DNA from: Desulfuromonas sp.
GTDB taxonomy: Bacteria > Desulfobacterota > Desulfuromonadia > Desulfuromonadales > BM515
NCBI GenBank assembly: GCA_002869635.1
Contig: PKUF01000114.1
Span: 1 to 32,156 of the forward strand
Length of the DNA stretch: 32,156 nucleotides
Direction: 5' to 3'
The position numbers and the translations under genes are program-made. The first letter of the stretch is position 1; the number at the start of each line of letters is the position of its first letter. Below, one piece after another: positions 1 to 9,451 of this stretch. The notes beneath the pieces are model-generated. The model saw nothing but the letters and a program-made list of their open reading frames with translations. It did no database searches and was not told the DNA's origin.

Positions 1-40
1 CAACAAAAGGCCCCCCGGAGAACCGGGGGGCCTTTTGTTG
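1..40. terminator. Perfect 18-bp inverted repeat with AGAA loop; likely terminator of nrdJ (minus strand) and possibly bidirectional
   Basis: caacaaaaggccccccgg-agaa-ccggggggccttttgttg, lying just past the nrdJ stop codon. Confidence 0.8.
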
Positions 41-55
41 TTGGATATATGCAGG

Positions 56-2287
56 TTAGGCACACTCACTGTAGCCGCAAGCGCGACAGACACAGCAGCC
101 ACCTTCATGCTCAACGGGGCCACCACACTCGGGACATGCGCCGCCGTTTTGAGCGTGGGTCGTTTCAATCCCTTCCTCATGTTGCATGTGCATCATGATC
201 GCCTTGGCGACGGCATCGGCACAGCTGGTAATGCGGTTGTCGCCGAAACCAGCAGGTTTATGGCAGGTAATACCGATCATCTGCTTGATCGCCTGGCGGG
301 CCTGAACACCACTGCGCCAGGCGAGAGAGACAAGGCGACCGATCGCTTCGCACTGGCTGGCGGCGCAGCCGCCGGCTTTCCCCATGGTGGTGAAGAGCTC
401 AAAGAGGCCGTTGTTGTCCTCGTTGATGGTCACATAGAGTGGGCCGCACCCCGTCTCCATCTGATAGGTACTCCCTTTAAGGGCTCGGGGACGCTCACGC
501 TTGCGGCCGTTCTTGTGGCTTTCCATCGGGACAGTTGTCTCCGGTTCACTCTCCTCTTTTTTAGCCACTGAGAGGACTTGCATGTCACGAGAACCGTCAC
601 GGTAGATCGTCACCCCTTTGCAACCGAGTTCGTAGGCAAGGCGGTAGACAGTGGAGACATCCTCTTTGGTTGCGTCGTTACAGAAATTCACGGTCTTAGA
701 GACTGCGTTGTCGGTATGCTTCTGAAACGCAGCCTGCATACGGATATGCTCTTCAGGAGTGATATCGTGGGCGGTCACGAAAACCTCGCGCAGATCTTCG
801 GGAACTTCCTTGATATCCTGAACCGTGCCGCGCTCAGCGATCAGTTTCATCAGTTCGGGTGAGTAGAAACCCCTCTCGCGCGCGATCTGCTCAAACAGAG
901 GATGGACCTCAACCAAAATATCGTTGTCAAGAACCTGCCGTACATAACTGACGGCAAAGAGGGGTTCGATGCCGCTGGAACAGTTGGCGATGATCGAAAT
1001 CGTTCCTGTCGGGGCGATGGTGGTGCTGGTCGCATTGCGAATCCCTTTCCCCCCCTTACGGTCAAAGATGCTCCCGGTGAAGTTCGGGAAGTTCCCACGC
1101 TCTGCGGCAAGTTCTTGTGACATTTTACGTGCTTCTTCGGTGATGAACTTCATGATTTTTTCACCGAGGGCAACCGCTTCCTCCGAGGCGTAAGAGAGTT
1201 TCAGGAGGATCAGCAGGTCGGACCATCCCATGACACCAAGCCCAATCTTTCGGTTGGCGCGTGTCATCTCATCGATTTCGGGGATTGGATAATTGTTGAT
1301 CTCGATTACGTTGTCGAGAAAGCGGCTGGCAAGACGAACCGTCGCACGCAGTTTTTCCCAGTCGAATTCGTCATCAGCGGTAAGCATTTTAGAGAGGTTG
1401 ATGGAGCCGAGGTTGCACGACTCGTAAGGAAGAAGGGGTTGCTCACCGCAGGGATTTGTCGCCTCGATTTCTCCGATGTGCGGAGTTGGATTGTCGCGGT
1501 TAAGACGGTCGAGAAAGATGATTCCCGGCTCACCGTTGGTCCAAGCGAGATCGATAACATGTTCGAAGACCTTACGAGCAGGAATCCGCTTAAGTACAGT
1601 GCCGCAGCGAGGGTTGACGAGGTCGTACTCGCTGTCATGTTCTACCGCCTCCATGAATTTTTCGGTCAGTCCCACCGAAATGTTGAAGTTGGTCAGGACA
1701 TTCTGATCGCGCTTGGCCATGATGAAATCCATGATATCGGGATGATCGACTCTCAGGATTCCCATATTGGCGCCACGGCGTGTTCCCCCTTGCTTAATCG
1801 TCTCGGTCGCCGCATCAAAAACCTTCATGAAGGAGAGAGGCCCGCTTGAGACACCGCTGGTCGATTTGACAACGTCGTTGGCCGGCCGAACTCGGGTGAA
1901 TGAAAAGCCGGTTCCGCCGCCACTTTTATGGATCAGCGCTGTTTGTTTGATCGCCTCAAAAATCTCGGCAAGAGAATCTCCAACAGGCAGAACGAAGCAA
2001 GCCGAAAGTTGGCCGAGATCACGTCCTGCGTTCATCAATGTCGGAGAGTTGGGGAGAAACTCTAGGTTGGTCATCGCCTGATAGAATTCCTCTTCAAGTG
2101 AGGTGATGTCAGCACCTTTTTTGAAGCGACTTTCTGCGCCAGCGATGGTATGTGCCACACGTCGGAACATTGCGGCAGCTGTTTCCAGCGGTTTACCGTC
2201 GGGGTCTCGCTTGAGATACCGTCTCTCGAGAACGGTCAGGGCGTTTTTCGTTAAAGGAAGGGGGGTGGGGGTCGCTTGGTCGGTCAT
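56..2287 (-). CDS. nrdJ: Vitamin B12-dependent (class II) ribonucleoside-diphosphate reductase
   Basis: Translation has RNR core motifs (NPCGEQPLLPYESCNLGSINLSKM, NFNISVGLT, ATSTTIAPTGTISIIANCSSGIEPLFAVSYVR), a TSCPD-like C-terminal region and a Cys-rich tail (CPECGG...CCVCRACGYSECA). The track start (2413) lies over the promoter/NrdR box; ATG at 2287 preceded by GAAAGGACGC is the better start. Confidence 0.95.
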   Translation of the reverse strand: MTDQATPTPLPLTKNALTVLERRYLKRDPDGKPLETAAAMFRRVAHTIAGAESRFKKGADITSLEEEFYQAMTNLEFLPNSPTLMNAGRDLGQLSACFVLPVGDSLAEIFEAIKQTALIHKSGGGTGFSFTRVRPANDVVKSTSGVSSGPLSFMKVFDAATETIKQGGTRRGANMGILRVDHPDIMDFIMAKRDQNVLTNFNISVGLTEKFMEAVEHDSEYDLVNPRCGTVLKRIPARKVFEHVIDLAWTNGEPGIIFLDRLNRDNPTPHIGEIEATNPCGEQPLLPYESCNLGSINLSKMLTADDEFDWEKLRATVRLASRFLDNVIEINNYPIPEIDEMTRANRKIGLGVMGWSDLLILLKLSYASEEAVALGEKIMKFITEEARKMSQELAAERGNFPNFTGSIFDRKGGKGIRNATSTTIAPTGTISIIANCSSGIEPLFAVSYVRQVLDNDILVEVHPLFEQIARERGFYSPELMKLIAERGTVQDIKEVPEDLREVFVTAHDITPEEHIRMQAAFQKHTDNAVSKTVNFCNDATKEDVSTVYRLAYELGCKGVTIYRDGSRDMQVLSVAKKEESEPETTVPMESHKNGRKRERPRALKGSTYQMETGCGPLYVTINEDNNGLFELFTTMGKAGGCAASQCEAIGRLVSLAWRSGVQARQAIKQMIGITCHKPAGFGDNRITSCADAVAKAIMMHMQHEEGIETTHAQNGGACPECGGPVEHEGGCCVCRACGYSECA

Positions 2288-2403
2288 TAAAAGCGTCCTT
2301 TCGTTATGTCGGAAGACTTTCTTGAGATAAGGAGTCTGGTGGTTGATGGGGATTGGCGGGGGGTACGGTCTCCGCCATGACTGTATGCAGTATGCCGGGT
2401 CAA

Positions 2404-2432
2404 TAAAGAACACAATATCTAGTGTCTGTCAA
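2404..2432 (-). promoter_or_regulatory. nrdJ promoter: -35 TTGACA (2432-2427) with a weak -10 (about 2409-2403)
   Basis: Reverse complement reads cTTGACAgacactagatattgtgttctttattg; the -35 is perfect, the -10 is poor. Confidence 0.55.
2410..2425. promoter_or_regulatory. NrdR box
   Basis: acacaatatctagtgt closely matches the NrdR-box consensus (ACACwATATwTwGTGT-like) and lies in the nrdJ promoter spacer. Confidence 0.75.
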
Positions 2433-2487
2433 GCTGTTCGGCGTGGATATTTTTTCACGAAAACACGCCGTTTTTTGAAATAACCGC

Positions 2488-2516
2488 TTGCAAATTCAAG
2501 GGGAATGGGCTAATAG
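2488..2516 (+). promoter_or_regulatory. Possible upstream tandem promoter TTGCAA-N17-TAATAG for the yceD-rpmF-plsX-fab operon
   Basis: ttgcaa 2488-2493, taatag 2511-2516. Confidence 0.35.
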
Positions 2517-2557
2517 AGACGCGTGCTTGAGGGGCGGGTCCTGAAAGAGCTTTTCCC

Positions 2558-2585
2558 TTGACAATCAAGGGGCAAGCTTTATACT
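2558..2585 (+). promoter_or_regulatory. Sigma70 promoter TTGACA-N16-TATACT for the yceD-rpmF-plsX-fab operon
   Basis: ttgaca 2558-2563, tatact 2580-2585, about 30 bp upstream of the yceD start. Confidence 0.8.
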
Positions 2586-2616
2586 GTCCGCCTTCTAGCC
2601 GCCGGGAGTCTGTCTG

Positions 2617-3165
2617 ATGCGAGTTCATATCGATGATATCAAGGACGAAGGCCTTAACCTTGAGTTCGTTGAGGAGGCTGATACTCTTCCGGAATTACAG
2701 ACGCTGGCCCTCGAGGAGGGGTGGGCGCTACGCTCACCTTTAAGGGTGCGTCTGCGCCTGTTTCGAATCGATACATTGATAGAGGTCGAGGGTGAGATTG
2801 CTATTGATGTTGAGTTGGCCTGTAGTCGCTGCCTAGCAACCTACGTTTCACCGGTCGATGGACGTTTCTCTTTGACCTTTGCTGAAACACTTCCTGAGGT
2901 TGAGGTTGAAGATGGTGACGAGGTTGAGCTTGATGCGGAAGAGATGGGGATTACTCTTCTTGAGGGGGAAGAGCTTGATCTTGATGCCGCAATTCACGAA
3001 CAGGTTCTTTTGGCCTTGCCCCTGCGTCCCCTGTGTGACGAGGCGTGCAAAGGGCTTTGTAGTAACTGTGGAGAAAATCTCAACGATGGCGATTGCGGCT
3101 GCGATCAGCACGTTCTCGACCCACGATTTGCAGCACTGAAAAATCTTAAAATCGACCAGAAATGA
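2617..3165 (+). CDS. yceD: DUF177/YceD family protein
   Basis: CSRCLATY...CDEACKGLCSNCGENLNDGDCGC Cys motifs typical of YceD; located directly upstream of rpmF. Confidence 0.85.
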   Translation: MRVHIDDIKDEGLNLEFVEEADTLPELQTLALEEGWALRSPLRVRLRLFRIDTLIEVEGEIAIDVELACSRCLATYVSPVDGRFSLTFAETLPEVEVEDGDEVELDAEEMGITLLEGEELDLDAAIHEQVLLALPLRPLCDEACKGLCSNCGENLNDGDCGCDQHVLDPRFAALKNLKIDQK

Positions 3166-3245
3166 TCGATTGCTATACTGAGGTGGGAAATAGATCCCTC
3201 CGACGAAAAAACCGGCCTTGTCCGGATGCTAAGGAGACCTGAAAA

Positions 3246-3425
3246 ATGGCAGTCCCCAAGAAGAAAACATCCAAGTCGAAACGTGATATGCGTCGTGCCC
3301 ATGATGCCCTTTCCGCTCCGGGCATCTCCGTTTGTCCTCAATGTAAAGAGCCGAAGCAGCCGCATCGCGTTTGCCCGAGCTGCGGTACATACAAGGGGCG
3401 TGAGATTATCGGGACCGACGAGTAG
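3246..3425 (+). CDS. rpmF: 50S ribosomal protein L32, zinc-binding form (59 aa; missing from the supplied ORF track, which lists nothing shorter than 60 aa)
   Basis: [59 protein letters not shown]; two CxxC pairs; between yceD and plsX. Confidence 0.95.
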   Translation: MAVPKKKTSKSKRDMRRAHDALSAPGISVCPQCKEPKQPHRVCPSCGTYKGREIIGTDE

Positions 3426-3436
3426 GGGTTGATCGT

Positions 3437-4492
3437 TTGAGCGATCGCATTGTAGTTGCGGTGGATGCCATGGGGGGTGATCACGCTCCCGCCACGGAAG
3501 TGGATGGTGCTGTCCAGGCTGCACGTAAATGGAACATCCCTATTGTCCTTGTCGGTGATACCGAGCGTCTTCAGGCTGAACTTGACCGCCACGACACGAG
3601 CGGTCTTGAAATCTCGCTGCATCATGCCAGTGAGGTTGTCGGGATGCACGATTCGGCCTCAGACGCTGTGCGCCGGAAAAAAGATTCGTCGATACGCGTT
3701 GCCTATCAGTTGGTGCGCGATGGTAAAGCGGATGCGGTTGTCAGTGCGGGAAACTCTGGCGCGACGATGGCGGCTGGAATGTTCGTCCTGAAACGACTTC
3801 CCGGTATTGACCGCCCGGCAATCGCTACGATCATGCCGAATGTCAAAGATCAGACACTCGTGCTTGATGTTGGCGGTAACGTAGATTGTAAACCGCCGCA
3901 CCTCGCACAGTTTGCCCTGATGGGTGAGGTCTATACCCGCAAGGTTCTTGGCAAGCCAGCCCCTAGGGTTGGTCTGCTCTCTAATGGTGAAGAGGAGAGC
4001 AAAGGGAACGAACTGACTCGTGAGGCGCATCGCCTGCTAAAGGATGCGCCCTTTAGTTATGTCGGATATGTCGAAGGACGTGATATCTTCAATAGCAAGA
4101 TAGATGTCGTCGTTTGCGACGGTTTTGTTGGAAATGTTGCCTTGAAGGGTTTTGAGGGGTTGGCTGAGGCGATTGGGACCATGCTCAAGGATGAGATCCG
4201 AAAGCGTTTCTGGGCGCGAATCGGCTATCTCTTGGCACGTCCAGCCTTTGCAGCCTTCAAGAAAAAAGTCGACTATGCCGAATACGGAGGGGCACCTTTG
4301 TTGGGGATCGCGGGAACCGGCATGATCTGTCACGGTGGTTCAAACGCCAAGGCGATTATGAATGCCATCCGTATGGCTCGGGAATTTGTCAGTCAGAAGG
4401 TTAATGCGGGCTTGATTGAACAACTTGACAATGTATCCCCTGTGGCAGTTCCCGTATCGGAGCAGAGTCATGAAAGGCCACATAAAGCGTGA
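3437..4492 (+). CDS. plsX: Phosphate acyltransferase PlsX (TTG start)
   Basis: [13 protein letters not shown]-terminus, [37 protein letters not shown]. Confidence 0.95.
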   Translation: MSDRIVVAVDAMGGDHAPATEVDGAVQAARKWNIPIVLVGDTERLQAELDRHDTSGLEISLHHASEVVGMHDSASDAVRRKKDSSIRVAYQLVRDGKADAVVSAGNSGATMAAGMFVLKRLPGIDRPAIATIMPNVKDQTLVLDVGGNVDCKPPHLAQFALMGEVYTRKVLGKPAPRVGLLSNGEEESKGNELTREAHRLLKDAPFSYVGYVEGRDIFNSKIDVVVCDGFVGNVALKGFEGLAEAIGTMLKDEIRKRFWARIGYLLARPAFAAFKKKVDYAEYGGAPLLGIAGTGMICHGGSNAKAIMNAIRMAREFVSQKVNAGLIEQLDNVSPVAVPVSEQSHERPHKA

Positions 4493-5469
4493 AACGTGCA
4501 CGAATTATCGGCACCGGAAGTTATCTGCCGGAAAAAATACTGACCAACCACGATCTTGAGCAGACTCTCGATACTAGCGACAGCTGGATCGTGACGCGGA
4601 CCGGCATTCGCGAGCGCCGGATCGCTGCAGAAGGGGAGAATACCTCTGATCTCGCAGCGAAAGCAGGGGCGAAAGCTCTAGAAATGGCCGGTGTGAAGCC
4701 GGACGAAGTCGATTTAATTGTGGTTGGAACGATCACCGGTGATTTCCCTTGGCCCGCCACGGCTTGTATGGTTCAGCAAAAACTCGGTTGTTCAAACGCC
4801 TTTGCTTTTGATCTCTCGGCGGCGTGCAGCGGGTTTGTCTACGCACTGACGACCGCGGGGAAGTACCTCGAGAGTGGGACAGCGAAGCGGGCGTTGGTGA
4901 TTGGCGCCGAGGTGATCAGCCGCATCCTTGATTGGGAGGATCGCAACACTTGTGTCCTCTTTGGAGATGCTGCTGGCGCGGTTGTTCTTGAAGCCCAGGA
5001 GGGTGAGAGTGGACTGCTCTCCAGCCACCTGCACAGTGATGGTAAGTACTGGGACCTGCTCTACCAGCCTGGTTTCGGTGCGGTGCACCCTCCAACATCC
5101 CAGGCGATGGAGGAAAGGCTTCAATATCTGAAGATGCAGGGGAGTGAGGTCTTCAAGGTCGCAGTGCGGATGCTCTCCGAGGTTGCTCAGGAAGCCCTTG
5201 CGGCGCACGATCTGAGCTCTGAGGCGATCAAGCTTTTTATCCCACATCAGGCAAATATGCGAATCCTTGAGGCGACCGCCAAGCGCGTGGGATTTGCCCC
5301 CGAACAGGTCTATATCAATGTTGACCGTTTGGGCAATACGTCTGGCGCGACCATTCCGGTTGCGTTGGATGAAGCGAACCGGCTAGGAATGCTCAATGAG
5401 GGTGACTTGATCCTGCTTGATGCCTTCGGTGGAGGTTTTACCTGGGGGGCATCTCTGGTTCGCTGGTAA
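4489..5469 (+). CDS. fabH: 3-oxoacyl-ACP synthase III
   Basis: [30 protein letters not shown] (active-site Cys), [37 protein letters not shown]; overlaps plsX. Confidence 0.97.
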   Translation: MKRARIIGTGSYLPEKILTNHDLEQTLDTSDSWIVTRTGIRERRIAAEGENTSDLAAKAGAKALEMAGVKPDEVDLIVVGTITGDFPWPATACMVQQKLGCSNAFAFDLSAACSGFVYALTTAGKYLESGTAKRALVIGAEVISRILDWEDRNTCVLFGDAAGAVVLEAQEGESGLLSSHLHSDGKYWDLLYQPGFGAVHPPTSQAMEERLQYLKMQGSEVFKVAVRMLSEVAQEALAAHDLSSEAIKLFIPHQANMRILEATAKRVGFAPEQVYINVDRLGNTSGATIPVALDEANRLGMLNEGDLILLDAFGGGFTWGASLVRW

Positions 5470-5502
5470 TGATGCACTGGACTTGACGAAGAGGCTTGTG
5501 AT

Positions 5503-6426
5503 ATGAAAACGGCATTTGTTTTTCCCGGCCAGGGGGCTCAACACCCCGGTATGGGCAAAGAGTTTGCGGATTCTTTTGCCATTGCCCGGCAGACCTTTGA
5601 GGAGGCGAACGACGCTCTCGGTTTTGATCTGGCAGGTCTCTGTTTTGATGGCCCTGAGGAAGATCTGCGTCTGACCGCCAATACTCAGCCGGCGATTCTC
5701 GCAACCAGCGTGGTTGCTCTGCGGGTACTGCGTCAGGAGTGTGGTCTCAGCGCTGACTACACGGCTGGGCATTCTCTTGGGGAATACTCGGCGTTGGTTT
5801 GTGCCGGGGCGCTCGATTTTGCCGACGCACTAAGAACGGTTCGGCAGCGTGGGACCTTTATGCAAGAGGCGGTTCCCGTCGGGACCGGCGCGATGGCGGC
5901 GATGCTCAGCATTGATGCCGCAGAACTCGCGGCGATTTGCGAAGAGGCTGCTCAGGGAGAGGTGGTCGCTCCTGCGAATTTCAATTCTCCCGGTCAGATT
6001 GTCATTGCTGGCCATAGTGACGCTGTCAACCGTGCCATTGTGCTCGCTAAAGAACGTGGTTATCGTAAAGCAATGCTTCTGCCGGTGAGTGCACCTTTCC
6101 ATTGTCCATTGATGCAGCCCGCAGCCGATCGCCTTGCTGAGGTGCTAGGGGGGGTCAGTTTGTCGACGTTGACAATGCCTGTAGTTAGCAATGTCGAGGC
6201 GACTCCGAATCAAGAGGCTGAGCGCGTCAAAGATCTTCTTGTTGCTCAGGTCTGTGCCCCGGTACGCTGGGAGGAGTCGGTCAAGAAGATGCTTGAGCTT
6301 GAGGTCGAGAAGTTTGTCGAGATTGGTCCAGGAAAGGTCCTCTCCGGTCTCGTTAAACGTATCGCTAAGGGAACGAACGTCTGCAACGTCGAAGGTGTTG
6401 CGGGTATATCGTCGCTGGCGGAGTAG
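5503..6426 (+). CDS. fabD: Malonyl-CoA:ACP transacylase
   Basis: FPGQGAQHPGMG, GHSLGEYSALVCAGAL, FNSPGQIVIAG, VSAPFHCPLM. Confidence 0.97.
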   Translation: MKTAFVFPGQGAQHPGMGKEFADSFAIARQTFEEANDALGFDLAGLCFDGPEEDLRLTANTQPAILATSVVALRVLRQECGLSADYTAGHSLGEYSALVCAGALDFADALRTVRQRGTFMQEAVPVGTGAMAAMLSIDAAELAAICEEAAQGEVVAPANFNSPGQIVIAGHSDAVNRAIVLAKERGYRKAMLLPVSAPFHCPLMQPAADRLAEVLGGVSLSTLTMPVVSNVEATPNQEAERVKDLLVAQVCAPVRWEESVKKMLELEVEKFVEIGPGKVLSGLVKRIAKGTNVCNVEGVAGISSLAE

Positions 6427-6468
6427 TTTGGGCGCCAATTTGTTCGATTGATCTTTAAGGAGTTAGAT

Positions 6469-7206
6469 ATGCCTAAAGGTAAAGTTGCCGTAATCACGGG
6501 AGCATCCCGTGGAATCGGACGTAGTATCGCGATGGCTCTAGCAGGTCAGGGGGCAAACATCGTTGTCGTCGATCTCGGGCAGGAAGGTGTTGATGCTGCG
6601 GTTGCTGAGATTAAGGAACTTGGCGTTGAGGCTCTTGGAGTGGTTGGCAATGTGACGGTGACGGCAGATTGCGAGAACGCTTTTGCAAAAGCGATGGAGA
6701 CCTTCGGTCGTGTCGATATCCTCGTTAATAATGCTGGAATCACCCGGGATGCACTGTTGCTTCGAATGAAGGACGATGAGTGGGATGCTGTCTTGAGCGT
6801 GAACCTGAAAGGGGCTTTCCTCTGCAGCCGTGCCGCCGCCAAGGTGATGAGCAAGCAGCGTTATGGTCGCATCATCAACATTGCCTCGGTTGTGGGGCAG
6901 ATGGGGAATGCCGGGCAGGCGAACTACTGTGCCAGTAAAGCTGGTTTGATGGGACTGACCCGCTCCAACGCCCGCGAACTGGCTCGCCGTAATGTGACGG
7001 TCAATGCTGTCGCGCCCGGTTTCATAGCGACCGATATGACAGATGCTTTGCCGGAGAAGGTTCGTGACGAGTTGACAGCCCAAATTCCCTTGGCTCGTCT
7101 TGGTAGCGCCGATGATATTGCCAATGCTGTCCTTTTCCTCGCTTCTGAAGCGTCTGGTTATGTGACCGGTCAGGTTGTTGCGGTCAACGGCGGGATGTAT
7201 ATGTAA
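6469..7206 (+). CDS. fabG: 3-oxoacyl-ACP reductase
   Basis: SDR motifs GASRGIG, NNAG, YCASKAG; start at MPKGKVAVITG with upstream AAGGAGTTAGAT. Confidence 0.97.
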   Translation: MPKGKVAVITGASRGIGRSIAMALAGQGANIVVVDLGQEGVDAAVAEIKELGVEALGVVGNVTVTADCENAFAKAMETFGRVDILVNNAGITRDALLLRMKDDEWDAVLSVNLKGAFLCSRAAAKVMSKQRYGRIINIASVVGQMGNAGQANYCASKAGLMGLTRSNARELARRNVTVNAVAPGFIATDMTDALPEKVRDELTAQIPLARLGSADDIANAVLFLASEASGYVTGQVVAVNGGMYM

Positions 7207-7319
7207 GATGGCGCTTGCGCCTTTTGCACCAAAGAGCAGATAGTAGGCCCCTATTTCTTAAACCTTAATCTTACGTAAGACCGATTTGATCGGTTGAACC
7301 CAACCATGGAGGTGAAGCA

Positions 7320-7553
7320 ATGGCTTCTATTGCCGAAAGAGTAAAACAGATTGTTGCCGAGCAGCTCGGAGTGGACGAAGATCAGGTGACCGACGAGGCT
7401 TCTTTCATGGAAGATCTTGGTGCTGATTCCCTCGATACCGTTGAGCTCGTTATGGCGCTTGAGGAGGAGTTCGACATCGAGATCTCCGACGAAGACGCCG
7501 AGAAGATTCAGACCGTTCAGCACTCCGTTGATTACATCAACGCGAACGCCTAA
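7320..7553 (+). CDS. acpP: Acyl carrier protein
   Basis: [23 protein letters not shown]...[24 protein letters not shown]. Confidence 0.98.
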   Translation: MASIAERVKQIVAEQLGVDEDQVTDEASFMEDLGADSLDTVELVMALEEEFDIEISDEDAEKIQTVQHSVDYINANA

Positions 7554-7558
7554 TCTCT

Positions 7559-7591
7559 GATAGCGGGGGAGGCTCATCCTCCCCCGCTATC
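7559..7591 (+). terminator. Strong hairpin after acpP (14-bp stem, CTCAT loop), without a good U-tract; partial terminator or mRNA-stabilising element
   Basis: gatagcgggggagg-ctcat-cctcccccgctatc. Confidence 0.6.
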
Positions 7592-7666
7592 CGTTATTCG
7601 ATTTCATCTTTTGAGCGTCTTTTCGGCTCGAAAGAGTTACGGATCCTTCACGGAGGAAACCAGAAC

Positions 7667-8899
7667 ATGCGAAGAGTTGTCATCACAGGGCTGGGGGTTA
7701 TCTCTGCTCTGGGTACCGGTGTTGAGAAGAACTGGACATCCCTGATGCAAGGGAAGTCCGGCATCGGCCCAATAACACGCTTTGACTCGTCGATCTTGCC
7801 GACTCACATTGCCGGCGAGGTGCCCGACTTTGACGCCGAAGCGTTTATGGACAAAAAAGAGATTAAGAAGATGGATCTCTTTATTCAGTATGCTCTGGCC
7901 GCTTCCGAGCTGGCGATGCAGGATTCCGGCCTTGAGATCACCGAAGAGAATGCCGAGATGGTGGGCGTTCTGGTCGGAGCCGGTCTTGGCGGTCTTCCTG
8001 CCATTGAGAAGTATCATGACGCCTTAAAAAAAGGTGGTTATAAGAAGATTTCTCCCTTCTTTATCCCGATGCTGATCATCAACCTTGCACCGGGACAGAT
8101 CTCCATGCGATTTGGCGCTAAGGGGCCAAATATCTCGTCGGTTTCTGCTTGTGCTACCGGTACACACTCTATCGGTGATGCTTTCCATATGATCAAGCGC
8201 GGTGATGCCGACGCCATGATCGCTGGCGGTTCAGAGGCGACCATCACCCCTTTGGCGATGGGGGGCTTCAACGTTATGAAGGCTCTCTCGACCCGTAATG
8301 ACGACCCGACTGGTGCCAGTCGTCCTTTTGACAAAGGGCGTGATGGTTTTGTCATGTCAGAAGGAGCGGGGATTGTCGTCCTCGAAGAGTACGAGTCCGC
8401 CAAGCGCCGTGGGGCTAAAATCTACGCTGAGGTTGCCGGTTATGGTGCCACAGGTGACGCCTATCACTTGACCGCGCCTGCTCCCGGTGGGGAAGGGGCG
8501 GCACGCTGCATGCGTATGGCGATGCGCGGTGCCGGCGTTAATCCCGAGCAGATTGGCTACATCAACGCTCACGGTACCTCGACTCCTTTCAACGACCTCT
8601 ACGAGACGATGGCGATCAAGAGTGCTCTCGGTGATCAGGCGAACAAGGTCATGATCAGTTCGACCAAGAGTATGACCGGTCATGCCCTCGGGGCTGCAGG
8701 CGGTCTTGAAGCGGTCTATAGCGCTTTGGCAATCTCTCGCGAGGAGATCCCGCCGACCATCAATTACGCGGACCCTGATCCTGAGTGCGATCTTGACTAC
8801 GTACCCAATGAAGCGCGTAAGGCGAAGGTTGACGTCGCGCTCTCCAATTCCCTCGGCTTTGGCGGAACCAACGCCACTCTGCTGTTGAAGCGGGTTTAG
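7667..8899 (+). CDS. fabF: 3-oxoacyl-ACP synthase II
   Basis: [72 protein letters not shown]. Confidence 0.98.
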   Translation: MRRVVITGLGVISALGTGVEKNWTSLMQGKSGIGPITRFDSSILPTHIAGEVPDFDAEAFMDKKEIKKMDLFIQYALAASELAMQDSGLEITEENAEMVGVLVGAGLGGLPAIEKYHDALKKGGYKKISPFFIPMLIINLAPGQISMRFGAKGPNISSVSACATGTHSIGDAFHMIKRGDADAMIAGGSEATITPLAMGGFNVMKALSTRNDDPTGASRPFDKGRDGFVMSEGAGIVVLEEYESAKRRGAKIYAEVAGYGATGDAYHLTAPAPGGEGAARCMRMAMRGAGVNPEQIGYINAHGTSTPFNDLYETMAIKSALGDQANKVMISSTKSMTGHALGAAGGLEAVYSALAISREEIPPTINYADPDPECDLDYVPNEARKAKVDVALSNSLGFGGTNATLLLKRV

Positions 8900-8908
8900 G
8901 AGGTCGGG

Positions 8909-9361
8909 ATGATTGTTGTCGCCAGTGATCATGGTGGGCTGAGCCTTAAAAGTGCCATCTGCGCTGTACTCAAGGAACGTGAAATCGTCTACCGCGACCT
9001 CGGAACTGACAATGGTGACTCTGTCGATTATCCAGACTTTGCAGCCAAGGTTGCAGCGCAGGTCTCCAGCGGCGAGGCAGAGCAGGGAGTTCTGATCTGC
9101 GGCACCGGGATTGGCATCTCCATTGCCGCCAATAAATACCCCGGAGTGCGTGCTGCGCTGGTGCATGATCCGTTTACAGCCAAGATGTCGAAAGAGCACA
9201 ACAACGCCAACATCTTGGTGATGGGGGGACGAGTGCTCAGCGAAGTCGAGGCTCGAAATCTGGTCACGATCTGGCTTGATACCGCGTTTGAAGGGGGGCG
9301 TCATCAAAAACGCCTCGATAAGATCACCGCGATCGAAGAGAACCTCCGCTCGTCGCGTTAA
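8909..9361 (+). CDS. rpiB: Ribose-5-phosphate isomerase B
   Basis: VASDHGGLSLK, DLGTDNGDSVDYPDFA, ICGTGIGISIAANK, EHNNANILVMGGR. Confidence 0.95.
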   Translation: MIVVASDHGGLSLKSAICAVLKEREIVYRDLGTDNGDSVDYPDFAAKVAAQVSSGEAEQGVLICGTGIGISIAANKYPGVRAALVHDPFTAKMSKEHNNANILVMGGRVLSEVEARNLVTIWLDTAFEGGRHQKRLDKITAIEENLRSSR

Positions 9362-9376
9362 GCGTGGTTGAGCGGC

Positions 9377-9408
9377 AGGCAGGCCCTTTTGGCCTGCCTT
9401 CTTTTTTT
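9377..9408 (+). terminator. Intrinsic terminator after rpiB
   Basis: aggcaggcc-ctttt-ggcctgcct followed by tcttttttt. Confidence 0.9.
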
Positions 9409-9451
9409 CACCCGGGCGTATGCCACAATTTTATTGCTCTGGAGGTTCACC

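Noticed and set aside
35-571. 178-aa plus-strand ORF and other plus-strand ORFs across 35-2330
   Set aside because: They are antisense to the clearly conserved nrdJ CDS, lack recognisable motifs, and the first overlaps a terminator hairpin.
2288-2616. Cobalamin riboswitch upstream of the B12-dependent nrdJ
   Set aside because: I found no B12-box-like sequence; the region is explained by divergent promoters and NrdR boxes.
8357-9307. 316-aa minus-strand ORF opposite fabF/rpiB
   Set aside because: Shadow ORF over two conserved genes; composition looks like a reverse-strand artefact, with no recognisable domain.
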